Shown here: positions 41,734 to 49,255 of the stretch, piece by piece
Position numbering within the stretch: the first letter of the stretch is position 1
Layout of the letters: each line of letters opens with the position of its first letter
NCBI GenBank assembly: GCA_903901045.1
Contig: CAIUPP010000017.1
Span: 1-63,140 of the forward strand
Length of the DNA stretch: 63,140 bases
Source of the DNA: an uncultured Planctomycetota bacterium
GTDB taxonomy: Bacteria > Planctomycetota > Brocadiia > CAIUPP01
Direction: 5' to 3'
Made by a program: the position numbers and the translations under genes
The notes under the pieces: model-generated
Databases searched by the model: none
The model's input: the letters and a program-made list of their open reading frames with translations, nothing else
Told to the model about the DNA's origin: nothing

Positions 41734-42492
41734 ATGGCGACGTGTTTTATGATGCAGCCCTTCGACGACGGCCCATTTGATCGACGGTACAAAGATGTTT
41801 TCGCGCCAGCTATCCGGGATGCGGGGCTTGAGCCGTATCGAGTTGACCAGGATCCAGGGGTCAGCATTCCGATTCAGAACATTGAGACCGGCATCCGTGA
41901 TTCCGCTATTTGTTTGGCAGACATCACACTCGACAATCCAAATGTCTGGTTTGAATTGGGTTTTGCCATTGCCAGCGGCAAGGAAGTAGTCTTGGTCTGC
42001 TCCAGTGAACGGACCACGCGGTTTCCATTCGACATTCAACACAGAACAATTCTCAAGTACACCACTTCTTCCATAAGCGATTTTGAGAAGTTAAAGACGA
42101 GCATCACTGCGAAGGTGAAGGCGTACCTAGAGAAGACCGAGACGCTGGCAAGTGTCTCTGAGATTTCGAAACTAACGAAATTCGAAGGCCTAGAGCAACA
42201 TGAGGTCGTTGCATTGGCCGCGTTGGCCCAGAATCTAGAAAACCCCGAGGATAACGCTTCGTCGTTCCAGATAAAGCGGGATATGGAGGCGAGTGGGTTC
42301 ACCAAGGTTGCTGCTACGCTTGCTCTTAAGGGCCTTTGCCAGAAAGGCTTGATGGCATACGGCTCGTATCAGGACGAAGGCGGCGAGTATTACACTGGGT
42401 ACACACTCACTGAAGATGGTTGGGGTTGGGTGTTAAGTAACAAGGACAAGTTCATTCTTCAGAAACCACATGTAGATGTTCCGCTCTATTGA
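41734..42492 (+). CDS. Nucleoside-deoxyribosyltransferase/TIR-like domain with winged helix
   Basis: 252 residues from ATG 41734, with GGAGG upstream. The N-terminal 120 residues (MMQPFDDGPFDRRYKDVFAP, RVDQDPGVSIPIQNIETGI, CLADITLDNPNVWFELGFA) match the family of nucleoside 2-deoxyribosyltransferase/TIR-like folds often found in stress or defence proteins. The conserved Glu in WFELGFA is the candidate nucleophile. The C-terminal 90 residues look like a winged-helix domain (FQIKRDMEASGFTKVAATLA, TGYTLTEDGWGWV). Base composition is visibly lower in GC and codon use more mixed than its neighbours, which suggests recent transfer. It stands alone with its own promoter. Which nucleotide it acts on is unknown. 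Confidence 0.65.
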   Translation: MATCFMMQPFDDGPFDRRYKDVFAPAIRDAGLEPYRVDQDPGVSIPIQNIETGIRDSAICLADITLDNPNVWFELGFAIASGKEVVLVCSSERTTRFPFDIQHRTILKYTTSSISDFEKLKTSITAKVKAYLEKTETLASVSEISKLTKFEGLEQHEVVALAALAQNLENPEDNASSFQIKRDMEASGFTKVAATLALKGLCQKGLMAYGSYQDEGGEYYTGYTLTEDGWGWVLSNKDKFILQKPHVDVPLY

Positions 42493-42723
42493 CCTTTGCG
42501 TAACAAATGGAAATGCCCGATGGCCGGAAAGGGCCTGAAAACATAGCCGTTTCTTGTCTTGTGCGATTCCATTACTTCTGCAATCCTCAATAGTTGCGAG
42601 AGTCGCTGAACATGTAGCTTTAACGAACGCCACTGAGTTACTACGTGTTGGCGATGCTCGTTCCTGGCACCCATGGTAATCGGCACCTCTACCTAAGCAA
42701 CCATGGCTATTGGCCAGCCACCG

Positions 42724-42757
42724 TTCCGCACTCCGCATTCCCGATCCGCAATTCTCC
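42724..42757. repeat. Short-period repeat TCCGCA/TTCCGA
   Basis: Units of CCGCACT, CCGCATT, CCGATCC and GCAATTC type, the opposite orientation of the GCGAAT runs elsewhere. It ends just before the cupin stop. Confidence 0.45.
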
Positions 42758-42759
42758 GT

Positions 42760-43077
42760 TCACACCGCCCCGTGGCACCAGACCAGCTTCACCGGCTTGT
42801 CGCCGGGGTGTTTCTTGACGGAGTGGGGGACGCCGGCTTGGGCGATGAAGGCGCTGCCGGGGGAGATTTCAAATTCCTCACCGCCGACCCGGGCCATGCC
42901 GCGCCCCTCGACGCAGTAGAACCCCTCCTGATCCTTGTGGATGCCGGGGGGATTGTATTCCTCCTTGTCGTAGATGGCGACGCCGACGCAGAAGCCCTTC
43001 GTAGCGCCGTGCGCAGGCCCGATCAGCAACCCGCCATCCTCTTTGCGCATGTTCTTTTCATGTGCGTGAACTGCCAT
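42760..43077 (-). CDS. Small cupin-domain protein A
   Basis: 105 residues from ATG 43077, with AAAGGAAGG just upstream; codons further upstream fall in a repeat element. One cupin barrel: NPPGIHKDQEGFYCVEGRG (cupin motif 1, with His and Glu metal ligands) and EEFEISPGSAFIAQAGVPHSVKKH (motif 2, with the last His). It may bind a metal and a small ligand or serve as an isomerase or dioxygenase; nothing narrows this. Single gene between a lower-GC gene and a repeat element. Confidence 0.85.
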   Translation of the reverse strand: MAVHAHEKNMRKEDGGLLIGPAHGATKGFCVGVAIYDKEEYNPPGIHKDQEGFYCVEGRGMARVGGEEFEISPGSAFIAQAGVPHSVKKHPGDKPVKLVWCHGAV

Positions 43078-43406
43078 GTCCCTTCCTTTCATTGTTAGAA
43101 GCTGTTTTGCTCTGTTGAGACCATCGTCATTCGGATAGCCGTCCCGCCGTTCGACGTTGCTCACGGCCCTGAGCCTGCCGAAGGGTAGGGACGGCAAGAT
43201 AATAGCCCGGCACTTCAGTGCCGGGTACTGGAAGGAACCCCCACCCCCTTCCCCTCCCCCACAGCCATGTGGGGGAGGGGAGAAAGGGGAGGGGGTTTCC
43301 TCCTTTACCCGCCAGTGAACTGGCGGGCTATTTTCTTTCTGTCCCTACGGGACGAACAACGGACCAAACGGCCGCTGTTCACGGGCCAAAACAGGCTGCA
43401 AGCGGG
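43078..43406. other. Intergenic region filled by nested palindromes, 329 bases
   Basis: Apart from about 25 bases after the cupin start and 50 before the AMMECR1 stop, the whole gap is occupied by the repeat element at 43105-43353. Confidence 0.7.
43105..43353. mobile_element. Non-autonomous nested-palindrome element with RAYT-type ends
   Basis: From left to right: TTTTGCTCTGTTGAGACC block; GCCGTCCCG...GGGACGGC interrupted by a 40-base hairpin with the CCCTGAGCCTGCCGAA core; AAGATAATAG; hairpin CCCGGCACT-TC-AGTGCCGGG (43206-43225); a 67-base pyrimidine/purine hairpin (43234-43263 with 43268-43300); hairpin CCCGCCAGT-GA-ACTGGCGGG (43308-43327); CTATTTTCTTTCT; GTCCC-TAC-GGGAC (43341-43353). 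Left and right ends are inverted copies of the same three-part order as in the RAYT unit at 37 kb. No coding sequence. Confidence 0.7.
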
Positions 43407-43958
43407 TTACTCTTTTTCGTTAATGATATCTGCGGTGAAAACGTACACCTCCGTATCCGGCTGCTTCCAGGCGTCGGGCGCGAGGCCGGCTTTATGGCTG
43501 CAGCAGGAGCGCAGGAACTCCTCCTTGCTCCAGCCCGTCTCGGTGGCGACCTGGGGGAGGAAACAGCCCGCCGCGCCGCCGCGGCGGATGTAGATGCCAT
43601 GCACGCCCAATTCCAGGTCGAGCGGGTTGGCGATGCGCTCCAGGGTGCTCAGGACGCTGATCTCGATCGCCAGTTGGGGAAGCTCCTGGGGGGTGATGGG
43701 AGAACTGAAGAAGCGCGGGTCCTCGGTGGCCGAGGCGCGCGCCATTTCGTTGACGAGACGGCAGAGGGGGATTCGGCTGACGAAGTTCCCCAGGCAGCCG
43801 CGCAGATGCTCGCCGTTCTTGAGGGTGACGAAGCACCCCTGCTTGCCGGTCAGCTCCGGGTCGCTCTCCTCGACTTTGGGAAGCGGCGCGCCATTCACCG
43901 CGGCGGTGACGCTGCAGCGGGCGATCTCCAACAGGCGCTGGCGGGTTGTTTCCTTCAT
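43407..43958 (-). CDS. AMMECR1-domain protein
   Basis: 183 residues from ATG 43958, with AAAGGC upstream. The AMMECR1 signature is LRGCLGNF (residues about 52-59), preceded by GKQGCFVTLKNGEH and followed by ATEDPRFFSSPITPQELPQL and AIEISVLSTLERI. This domain occurs alone or with MEMO and radical-SAM proteins in the AmmeMemoRadiSam system, thought to modify a metabolite or protein. No partner is nearby. Cytoplasmic, of usual length. Confidence 0.93.
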   Translation of the reverse strand: MKETTRQRLLEIARCSVTAAVNGAPLPKVEESDPELTGKQGCFVTLKNGEHLRGCLGNFVSRIPLCRLVNEMARASATEDPRFFSSPITPQELPQLAIEISVLSTLERIANPLDLELGVHGIYIRRGGAAGCFLPQVATETGWSKEEFLRSCCSHKAGLAPDAWKQPDTEVYVFTADIINEKE

Positions 43959-44020
43959 TGCGGCTTGCCTTTCATCGAGACGGATGATTCACCGCGGCGG
44001 CACGGAAAACGGCGATGCGG

Positions 44021-44153
44021 GAACCACGGATACGCACGGATAGGCTCGGATACAGCACGAAAGAGTTCATGCAATGACCGCTTCGCCTTGCCTTGCTCAT
44101 AGCAGTTGCCGCTGTTCTCCGTATCCGTGTCCATCTGTGTGCATCCGTGGTTT
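44021..44153. repeat. CCACGGAT inverted repeat pair
   Basis: GAACCACGGATACGCACGGA (44021-44040) and the inverse TATCCGTG...GCATCCGTGGTTTC (44122-44153) face each other across about 80 bases. Such CCACGGAT...CACGGAT repeats are widely dispersed in environmental bacterial genomes. Next to it, CTCCGTGTCTCCGTGGTGAA (44197-44216) recurs in variant form at 55964-55981. Confidence 0.6.
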
Positions 44154-44219
44154 CATTCATCTGATAGGTCGTTGCCGTTGCCCCGCAACGCGGTTCTCCG
44201 TGTCTCCGTGGTGAAGTCC

Positions 44220-45002
44220 TCACGCACCGCCGTAGAGATCGTTTCGCCGGCACCGCAGCATGTCGTCGCTGACTGCGCTCAGGTCGATGGTGGCGTGGAG
44301 GAGTTCGGCCGCGCCGGGGCGGCAGGAGGCGATGACTTCCCCGCGCGTGTTGAGGATCATGGAGGGGAGGTTCTGATTCGAGCCGGCGACGTTGGCGAAG
44401 GCGACGAAGCGTCCGGTCTCGGAGGCGCGGCTGCGCAGGTGGCCGGTGATCACCGGCCCTTTCCACATGTCGCGCGCGCCGTGGATGTACGCGGCGACGG
44501 CGATCAGTTCGGCCCCGGCCAGTGCGAGGTGGCGGAAAGGCTCGGCGAAGCGCAGGTCGAAGCAGACCTGCATTCCCACCCGCGCCTTGCCCACTTTTGC
44601 CGGCGCGGGAAGGGCGCGGCCGGCGCGGTAAAATTCGGTGTCGCGCCCGTACAGGTGCAGCTTGTCGTAGCGGGCGGGCCGGGAGGCTCCCTTGAGCAGC
44701 AGGAGGCTGTTGGTCCATCCTCCCTCTAGCGGGAGCGCGGAGCCGATGAGGATGGCCATGCCGCTGGAGCGCGCCAGTTCGCGCACCTCTTCGATGCCCG
44801 CCTCAATGGCGTCGGCGTCGAACGTGGCGGAGGATTCGTGATGGCGTGGGCCGTAGCCGGTGAGGGCGCATTCGGGGAAGAGCAGCAGGTGCGCCCTGGC
44901 TTTGCGCGCGAGGGCTGCGAAGCGTCCGATGACGCGCAGGTTCTCGCCCAGATCGCTGCTCTGCGGGGCCTGTGCGACGGCCACGGTGAAGTTCTTCGGC
45001 AT
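44220..45002 (-). CDS. Carbon-nitrogen hydrolase (nitrilase superfamily)
   Basis: 260 residues from ATG 45002, with GGGAGG five to six bases upstream. The catalytic triad is seen: Glu in LLLFPECALTGYGP, Lys in ARYDKLHLYG and Cys in GMQVCFDLRF. Members hydrolyse amides, carbamoyl compounds or nitriles (omega-amidase, N-carbamoylputrescine amidase and others). The substrate cannot be told. It follows the transmembrane kinase gene by 58 bases on the same strand. Cytoplasmic; normal length. Confidence 0.92.
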   Translation of the reverse strand: MPKNFTVAVAQAPQSSDLGENLRVIGRFAALARKARAHLLLFPECALTGYGPRHHESSATFDADAIEAGIEEVRELARSSGMAILIGSALPLEGGWTNSLLLLKGASRPARYDKLHLYGRDTEFYRAGRALPAPAKVGKARVGMQVCFDLRFAEPFRHLALAGAELIAVAAYIHGARDMWKGPVITGHLRSRASETGRFVAFANVAGSNQNLPSMILNTRGEVIASCRPGAAELLHATIDLSAVSDDMLRCRRNDLYGGA

Positions 45003-45060
45003 GGGTTCCTCCCGGGGACGAAGATTCCAGATGAATGAAGTTTCCTGGCCGGGTTGCGCT

Positions 45061-46833
45061 CTAGCCGCCGCGTCCGCTGCGGCTGCGGAAGATGCGCACC
45101 CCGACTGCCACGGTGAAGCAGGTGAAGAGGATTCCGGCAAGTCCGCCGACCTGTGCGATGGTGCGCAGGGCGGACTGGGCGACGGTTTGAACCGCCGCCG
45201 GCGCGGTTTCGATGCCCAGGACGGAGATGGGCTGCCCCTCTTTGCTCATGATCGGCGCGTACCCGGAGAAGACGACGCCCCAGCGCGACGGCATCTGCTT
45301 GGCCTCCGGCGCGCCGTTGCGGAATACCTGACCCACCGGGGCCTCCGGCAGCGCCTTGAACGGGCAGCCGGGTTGCCGGTTCTCGTCTGCGGCGTCGGCA
45401 TCCGCGACATAGACGTACTTGGCGCTGCCCCCTTCGGGACGAAGGATGAAGGCTTCCTGGATGCTGGGAATGTTGGCGTCGCGGCGCAGGCGGATGACGT
45501 TCAACTGATCGACGGTCTTCTTGAACGCCGGGGTGTTCTGGTCGCCGGCTCCCTTGATCTGCGCGAGGTCTTCGGGGGGGAACGCCATGGCGGCATAGCT
45601 GGCCGCCGTCAAGAGCTTGGTGCGCAGCGCCTCCGTGTCGCGCTGGACGGACTGGCGGGAATAGACCGCAACGGCCAGCGACAGCGCGATGGCCATAATG
45701 GAGAGCGCCGCGCCGCTGACCAGCGCCACGTCTTTGTTGCGCTGCACGACCTTCATCCAGCGGGCCACCGCGCCGATCGGGCGCGCCTTGATCGGCTGGC
45801 CGGCCAGGTAGCGCTTGAGGTCTTCGGCCATTTCGCCCGCGTCGGGATAGCGGGCGCGCGGCTCCTTTTCGAGCGCCTTCATGCAGATGGCGTTGAGGTC
45901 CTCCCCGATGGTCGGGTCCATGTTCTTCAGCGGGGGGGGCTCGTCGCGGATGATGCGCATCATCGTCCCCGCCGCCGTGTCCGCCTTGTGCGGGAGCTGG
46001 CCGGAGAGGCACTGGTACATCACCGTGCCCAGCGCGTAGACGTCCGTGGCGGGGCCGATCTTGTTGTGCAGGCCGCTGGCCTGCTCCGGGGACATGTAGG
46101 CGGGGCTGCCGACGAGTTGGCCGTCCAGAGTGGCCACCAGGAAATCGTCGCTGCCGAGAACGCTCTTGGCCAGGCCGAAGTCCATCACCTTCGGCTCCCC
46201 CTCCTTGGTGAGCATCACGTTCTGCGGCTTGAGGTCGCGGTGGATCAGCCCTTCGTGGTGGGCGTATCCCATGGCTTCGCAGACCTTGGCGAGGATCTCC
46301 AGCAGGCGCGTGCGCGAAATGCGCCCCCCTTTGACGGCGCTCAGGAGGGTTTCCCCCTCCAGATATTCCATGGCGAGGAAGGGGACGCCATCCTGCTCGA
46401 AGACGTCATAGAGTTGAACGACGTTGGGGTGGCGCAGGCGCGCGGCAGCGAGACCTTCATTGTGGAAGCGCTGGAAGGTGGCTTCGTCCAGCAGCGGGAG
46501 CGCGGCGATGGTTTTGAGCGCGACCTGGCGGCCGAGTTCCTCGTCGCGCGCCAGGAAGACTCGCCCCTGTCCGCCGCGCCCGAGTTCGCGCAGGATGCGG
46601 TACTTGCGCACCTTGACGCCCGGTTCGAGCCGGCGCAGCACCTCCGCATTGTGCACGGTGGCCAGCGGCGGCACGTAGCGCGTCCCCGATTTCGCGGAGA
46701 TGGAGCTTTCCTGGGCGGAGGGGGTTGCCTTCCCCTTCGCATCGTTGACCACGGTCGTCTCGCTCGGAGTGGACTCCGGTTTCTCCGGTTTGGCCACGCA
46801 GCAGCTCCCTGAAGTTGAATGGAACGTCTCCAT
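45061..46833 (-). CDS. Transmembrane Ser/Thr protein kinase with extracytoplasmic domain
   Basis: 590 residues from ATG 46833, with GGAGG seven bases upstream. An N-terminal low-complexity tail is followed by a Hanks-type kinase domain (about 78-345): LGRGGQGRVFLARD (P-loop), VALKTIA (Lys), GLIHRDLKPQNVML (HRD) and KVMDFGLAKS (DFG), then GSPAYMSPEQ. A first transmembrane helix near 366-392 (SGAALSIMAIALSLAVAVY) leads to a domain of about 165 residues expected outside the membrane (FILRPEGGSAKYVYVADADA). A second helix near 561-583 (GGLAGILFTCFTVAVGVRIF) returns to the cytoplasm. All catalytic residues are present. It could phosphorylate FHA-domain partners such as the sigma-54 activator here; that link is inference. 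Confidence 0.93.
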   Translation of the reverse strand: METFHSTSGSCCVAKPEKPESTPSETTVVNDAKGKATPSAQESSISAKSGTRYVPPLATVHNAEVLRRLEPGVKVRKYRILRELGRGGQGRVFLARDEELGRQVALKTIAALPLLDEATFQRFHNEGLAAARLRHPNVVQLYDVFEQDGVPFLAMEYLEGETLLSAVKGGRISRTRLLEILAKVCEAMGYAHHEGLIHRDLKPQNVMLTKEGEPKVMDFGLAKSVLGSDDFLVATLDGQLVGSPAYMSPEQASGLHNKIGPATDVYALGTVMYQCLSGQLPHKADTAAGTMMRIIRDEPPPLKNMDPTIGEDLNAICMKALEKEPRARYPDAGEMAEDLKRYLAGQPIKARPIGAVARWMKVVQRNKDVALVSGAALSIMAIALSLAVAVYSRQSVQRDTEALRTKLLTAASYAAMAFPPEDLAQIKGAGDQNTPAFKKTVDQLNVIRLRRDANIPSIQEAFILRPEGGSAKYVYVADADAADENRQPGCPFKALPEAPVGQVFRNGAPEAKQMPSRWGVVFSGYAPIMSKEGQPISVLGIETAPAAVQTVAQSALRTIAQVGGLAGILFTCFTVAVGVRIFRSRSGRGG

Positions 46834-46888
46834 TATGCAGCCTCCGGGCCAAAAATGCCACTCAAAATTGTGGAGGAGCGCTTTCTCT

Positions 46889-46917
46889 TTGACCAGCTTT
46901 GCGCCTCCTGCTAGACT
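46889..46917 (+). promoter_or_regulatory. Promoter of the polyprenyl synthase gene
   Basis: TTGACC (46889-46894), 17 bases, TAGACT (46912-46917), in the gap between the divergent kinase and synthase genes. Confidence 0.5.
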
Positions 46918-46964
46918 AAGTGCGGTCTGCGTGCCGAGGCGTTGTTTCATAAACGGAGGGGCGC

Positions 46965-47957
46965 ATGTTCTCAGAGGCGTTCGACCCAATAGCGACTGAC
47001 CTGGAAGCGATGCTGGACTTGGTCCGCAACGTGAAAGGGGGCCAGACGGCCTTCTTCCGTCCGCTGCTGAAGGATGCGATGGAGCATCCGGGCAAGCGGC
47101 TCCGGCCGGGGTTGTACCTGCTGGGGGCGCGCGCGGCGGGGCGGGTGAAGCCGGGCCACCATGCGGTGGCGGCCGGGCTGGAATTGATTCACATCGCGTC
47201 GCTGGTGCATGACGACATTCTGGACTCGGCGATGACGCGGCGGCAGCGTCCGACGCTGAACGCGCGCTGGGGGAACCGGGCGGCGGTGCTGTTCGGCGAC
47301 TTCCTCTTCGCGGGGGCTTTCCAACTGGCCACCGACGAGGGAATGGCGAAGGCGCTGCCGGATATGGCGCGCATCGTCACGTCGCTCTGCCAGGGAGAGG
47401 GGATGCAGGCGAACGCGTCCTGTGCGCCGCGGCAGATCACCCCGGCGCTGGCGCGTTCCGTGGCCGCCGCCAAGACCGCTTTCTTCTTCAGCCAGGCTTG
47501 CCGGATGGGGTTCGAGGCCGGCGGCGGCGCCCCCGCCAGGGCGGAAGCGCTGGGGCGTTTCGGGATGTATTTCGGCATGGCGTACCAGTTGACCGACGAC
47601 GTGGTGGACGCCGTCGGCTCGGAACGCGCCGAGGGAAAGACGCTGCGCAGCGACCTGCGGCTGTGCCGCCCGACGCTGCCGGTGGCGCTGCTGCTGGAAC
47701 GCGCGCCGGAAGCGGCCAAGCTGCTCCCGGCGACCGATATTCGCGCGGTGCGCAAGTTGATCGCGCTGATGCACCGGACGCGCGCGCTGGAGACGGCGCT
47801 GGCCCGCGCCAAGGCGCAGTTGCGCCAGGCCGAGTCCGCCCTCAATGAAGCGGCTGCGCGCAGGGGGCTCAACGGCATGGAGCCGCACTTCAGGTCGATT
47901 GCGCGGGTATTGCACGACCGATGCACCACGCTGGGCAGGATGCTCGAACGGATGTGA
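46965..47957 (+). CDS. Trans-isoprenyl diphosphate synthase (polyprenyl synthetase)
   Basis: 330 residues from ATG 46965, with GGAGG upstream. First aspartate-rich motif SLVHDDILDSAMTRR; second motif YQLTDDVVDAVGSERAEGKT; the substrate-binding PGKRLRPGLYLLGAR precedes them. It condenses isopentenyl units on an allylic diphosphate to make a long-chain isoprenoid such as the quinone tail. The C-terminal tail (RRGLNGMEPHFRSI) is a little longer than usual. Housekeeping; promoter at 46889. Confidence 0.93.
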   Translation: MFSEAFDPIATDLEAMLDLVRNVKGGQTAFFRPLLKDAMEHPGKRLRPGLYLLGARAAGRVKPGHHAVAAGLELIHIASLVHDDILDSAMTRRQRPTLNARWGNRAAVLFGDFLFAGAFQLATDEGMAKALPDMARIVTSLCQGEGMQANASCAPRQITPALARSVAAAKTAFFFSQACRMGFEAGGGAPARAEALGRFGMYFGMAYQLTDDVVDAVGSERAEGKTLRSDLRLCRPTLPVALLLERAPEAAKLLPATDIRAVRKLIALMHRTRALETALARAKAQLRQAESALNEAAARRGLNGMEPHFRSIARVLHDRCTTLGRMLERM

Positions 47958-47970
47958 TTGGAAGCTGCCT

Positions 47971-48008
47971 GCTCTGCCGGAACCATCCTCATTCAATGAG
48001 CCGGCCCG
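47971..48008. repeat. GCTCTGTTGAAACCA intergenic repeat, degenerate copy
   Basis: GCTCTGCCGGAACCATCCTC then ATTCAATGAGCCGGCCCG. It lies between the polyprenyl synthase and lpxD genes and is most similar to the copies at 43105 and 63081. Confidence 0.5.
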
Positions 48009-48082
48009 CCGATGCGGGAACTCACAATGTCCTGCGATGATGCGTTATCGGGTGAAATAGCGCGCGAGATGGAGGCCCTGGG

Positions 48083-49111
48083 ATGAGACTGACCGTTGGC
48101 GAAATCGCCGCCCTGGTGGGCGGAAAGCTGGAAGGGGATGGGGCGGCTATCGTGGAGCGCGTGGCGAGCCTGGCCGCAGCGGGGCCGGGGGATGTCACTT
48201 TCGCCAAGCGGGAACATCTGAAGAGCGCGCGCGATTCCCGCGCGACGGCGGTGTTGCTGCCCGAACCGGTCCCCGGAATGCGCGCCGCGCAGGTGATCGT
48301 CGAGAACCCTTATTTCGCCTTTCTCGTCCTGCTGCGCCTTGTGGAGAAGGAACGGCGCTATCCTCCGCGCGGCATCCACCCCACCGCCGTGCTGGGGGAG
48401 AACGTGCTGGTCGGCGAGGAAGCGGCCATCGGCGCGCACGCCGTGCTGGGGGATTACTGCGTGGTGGGCGACGGCGCGGTGATCTATCCGAACGTCAGCG
48501 TCGGCGCGCATTGCGTCATCGGCTCCGAAAGCGTCATCTATTCCAACGTCTCCATCCGCGAGCATTGCACCATCGGGCGGCGCACGATTATCCATTCCGG
48601 CACCTCCATCGGCGGCGACGGGTTCGGCTACATCCAGCAGGGAGGGGCGCACGTCAAAGTGCCGCAGGTCGGCACCGTCGAGATCGGCGACGACGTGGAG
48701 ATCGGGTGCAACTGCACCGTGGACCGCGCGACGGTGGATAAGACGGTGATCGGCAACGGAGTGAAGATCGACAACCACAGCCATATCGCGCACAACTGCC
48801 GCATCGGCGATAACTCCATGCTGATCGCCTACGCGCGCATGGGAGGGAGCACGGTGCTGGGGAAGAACGTGCTGCTGGCGGAGGACGTGGGGCTCACCAA
48901 CGGCATCACGCTGGGGGATGGGTGCATCGTCGGGGGGGCCAGCAAGGTCAGCCGCTCCTGGCCGGCCGGGTCGGTTATTTTCGGCTTCCCCGCGCAGCGC
49001 ATGGAGGATGAGAAGCGCCAGATGGTGCTGGTGCGCCGGCTGCCGAAGCTCTTCGAGGCGGTGAAGGAGCTGAAGGCGAAACTGGGCGTGAAAAGCTCCG
49101 ACGAGGAGTGA
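48083..49111 (+). CDS. lpxD: UDP-3-O-acylglucosamine N-acyltransferase
   Basis: 342 residues from ATG 48083, with GGAGG upstream. An N-terminal domain (VGEIAALVGGKLEGDG, RVASLAAAGPGDVTFAKREH) precedes a left-handed beta-helix of hexapeptide repeats (IGAHAVLGDYCVVGDGAVIY and many more). The catalytic His is in DNHSHIAHNCRIGDN. It adds the second acyl chain to UDP-3-O-acylglucosamine in lipid A synthesis, cytoplasmic side. Its presence shows a lipopolysaccharide-bearing outer membrane. The genes usually beside lpxD (fabZ, lpxA, bamA) are absent here. Confidence 0.96.
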   Translation: MRLTVGEIAALVGGKLEGDGAAIVERVASLAAAGPGDVTFAKREHLKSARDSRATAVLLPEPVPGMRAAQVIVENPYFAFLVLLRLVEKERRYPPRGIHPTAVLGENVLVGEEAAIGAHAVLGDYCVVGDGAVIYPNVSVGAHCVIGSESVIYSNVSIREHCTIGRRTIIHSGTSIGGDGFGYIQQGGAHVKVPQVGTVEIGDDVEIGCNCTVDRATVDKTVIGNGVKIDNHSHIAHNCRIGDNSMLIAYARMGGSTVLGKNVLLAEDVGLTNGITLGDGCIVGGASKVSRSWPAGSVIFGFPAQRMEDEKRQMVLVRRLPKLFEAVKELKAKLGVKSSDEE

Positions 49112-49113
49112 TG

Positions 49114-49140
49114 CCGCTCTGTTGAAACCATCGTCTTCAG
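49114..49140. repeat. GCTCTGTTGAAACCA intergenic repeat, copy next to lpxD
   Basis: CCGCTCTGTTGAAACCATCG then TCTTCAG, starting three bases after lpxD and 27 bases before a GGGACACAA palindrome, the same pairing as at 28022/28076. Confidence 0.6.
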
Positions 49141-49166
49141 CAGGCCGGACCGACGGCGGAGCGATC

Positions 49167-49203
49167 GGGACACAATACTTTCCTTCGGAAAGTTTTGTGT
49201 CCC
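49167..49203. repeat. GGGACACAA palindrome family, copy 5
   Basis: GGGACACAATACTTTCC, loop TTC, GGAAAGTTTTGTGTCCC, in inverse orientation (AATAC left, GTTTT right). With AACCCTG following it mirrors copy 1, which is preceded by CAGGGTT: the shared element is about 45 bases with one difference. Confidence 0.88.
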
Positions 49204-49255
49204 AACCCTGTTTAACGGAGCAGCGTGATTCCAGCGGCGCAGCGCGCGGGCGGGC

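Noticed and set aside
43218-44102. A 294-codon plus-strand frame at 43.2-44.1 kb
   Set aside because: It runs through the nested palindromes and antisense to AMMECR1; no domain or ribosome site.
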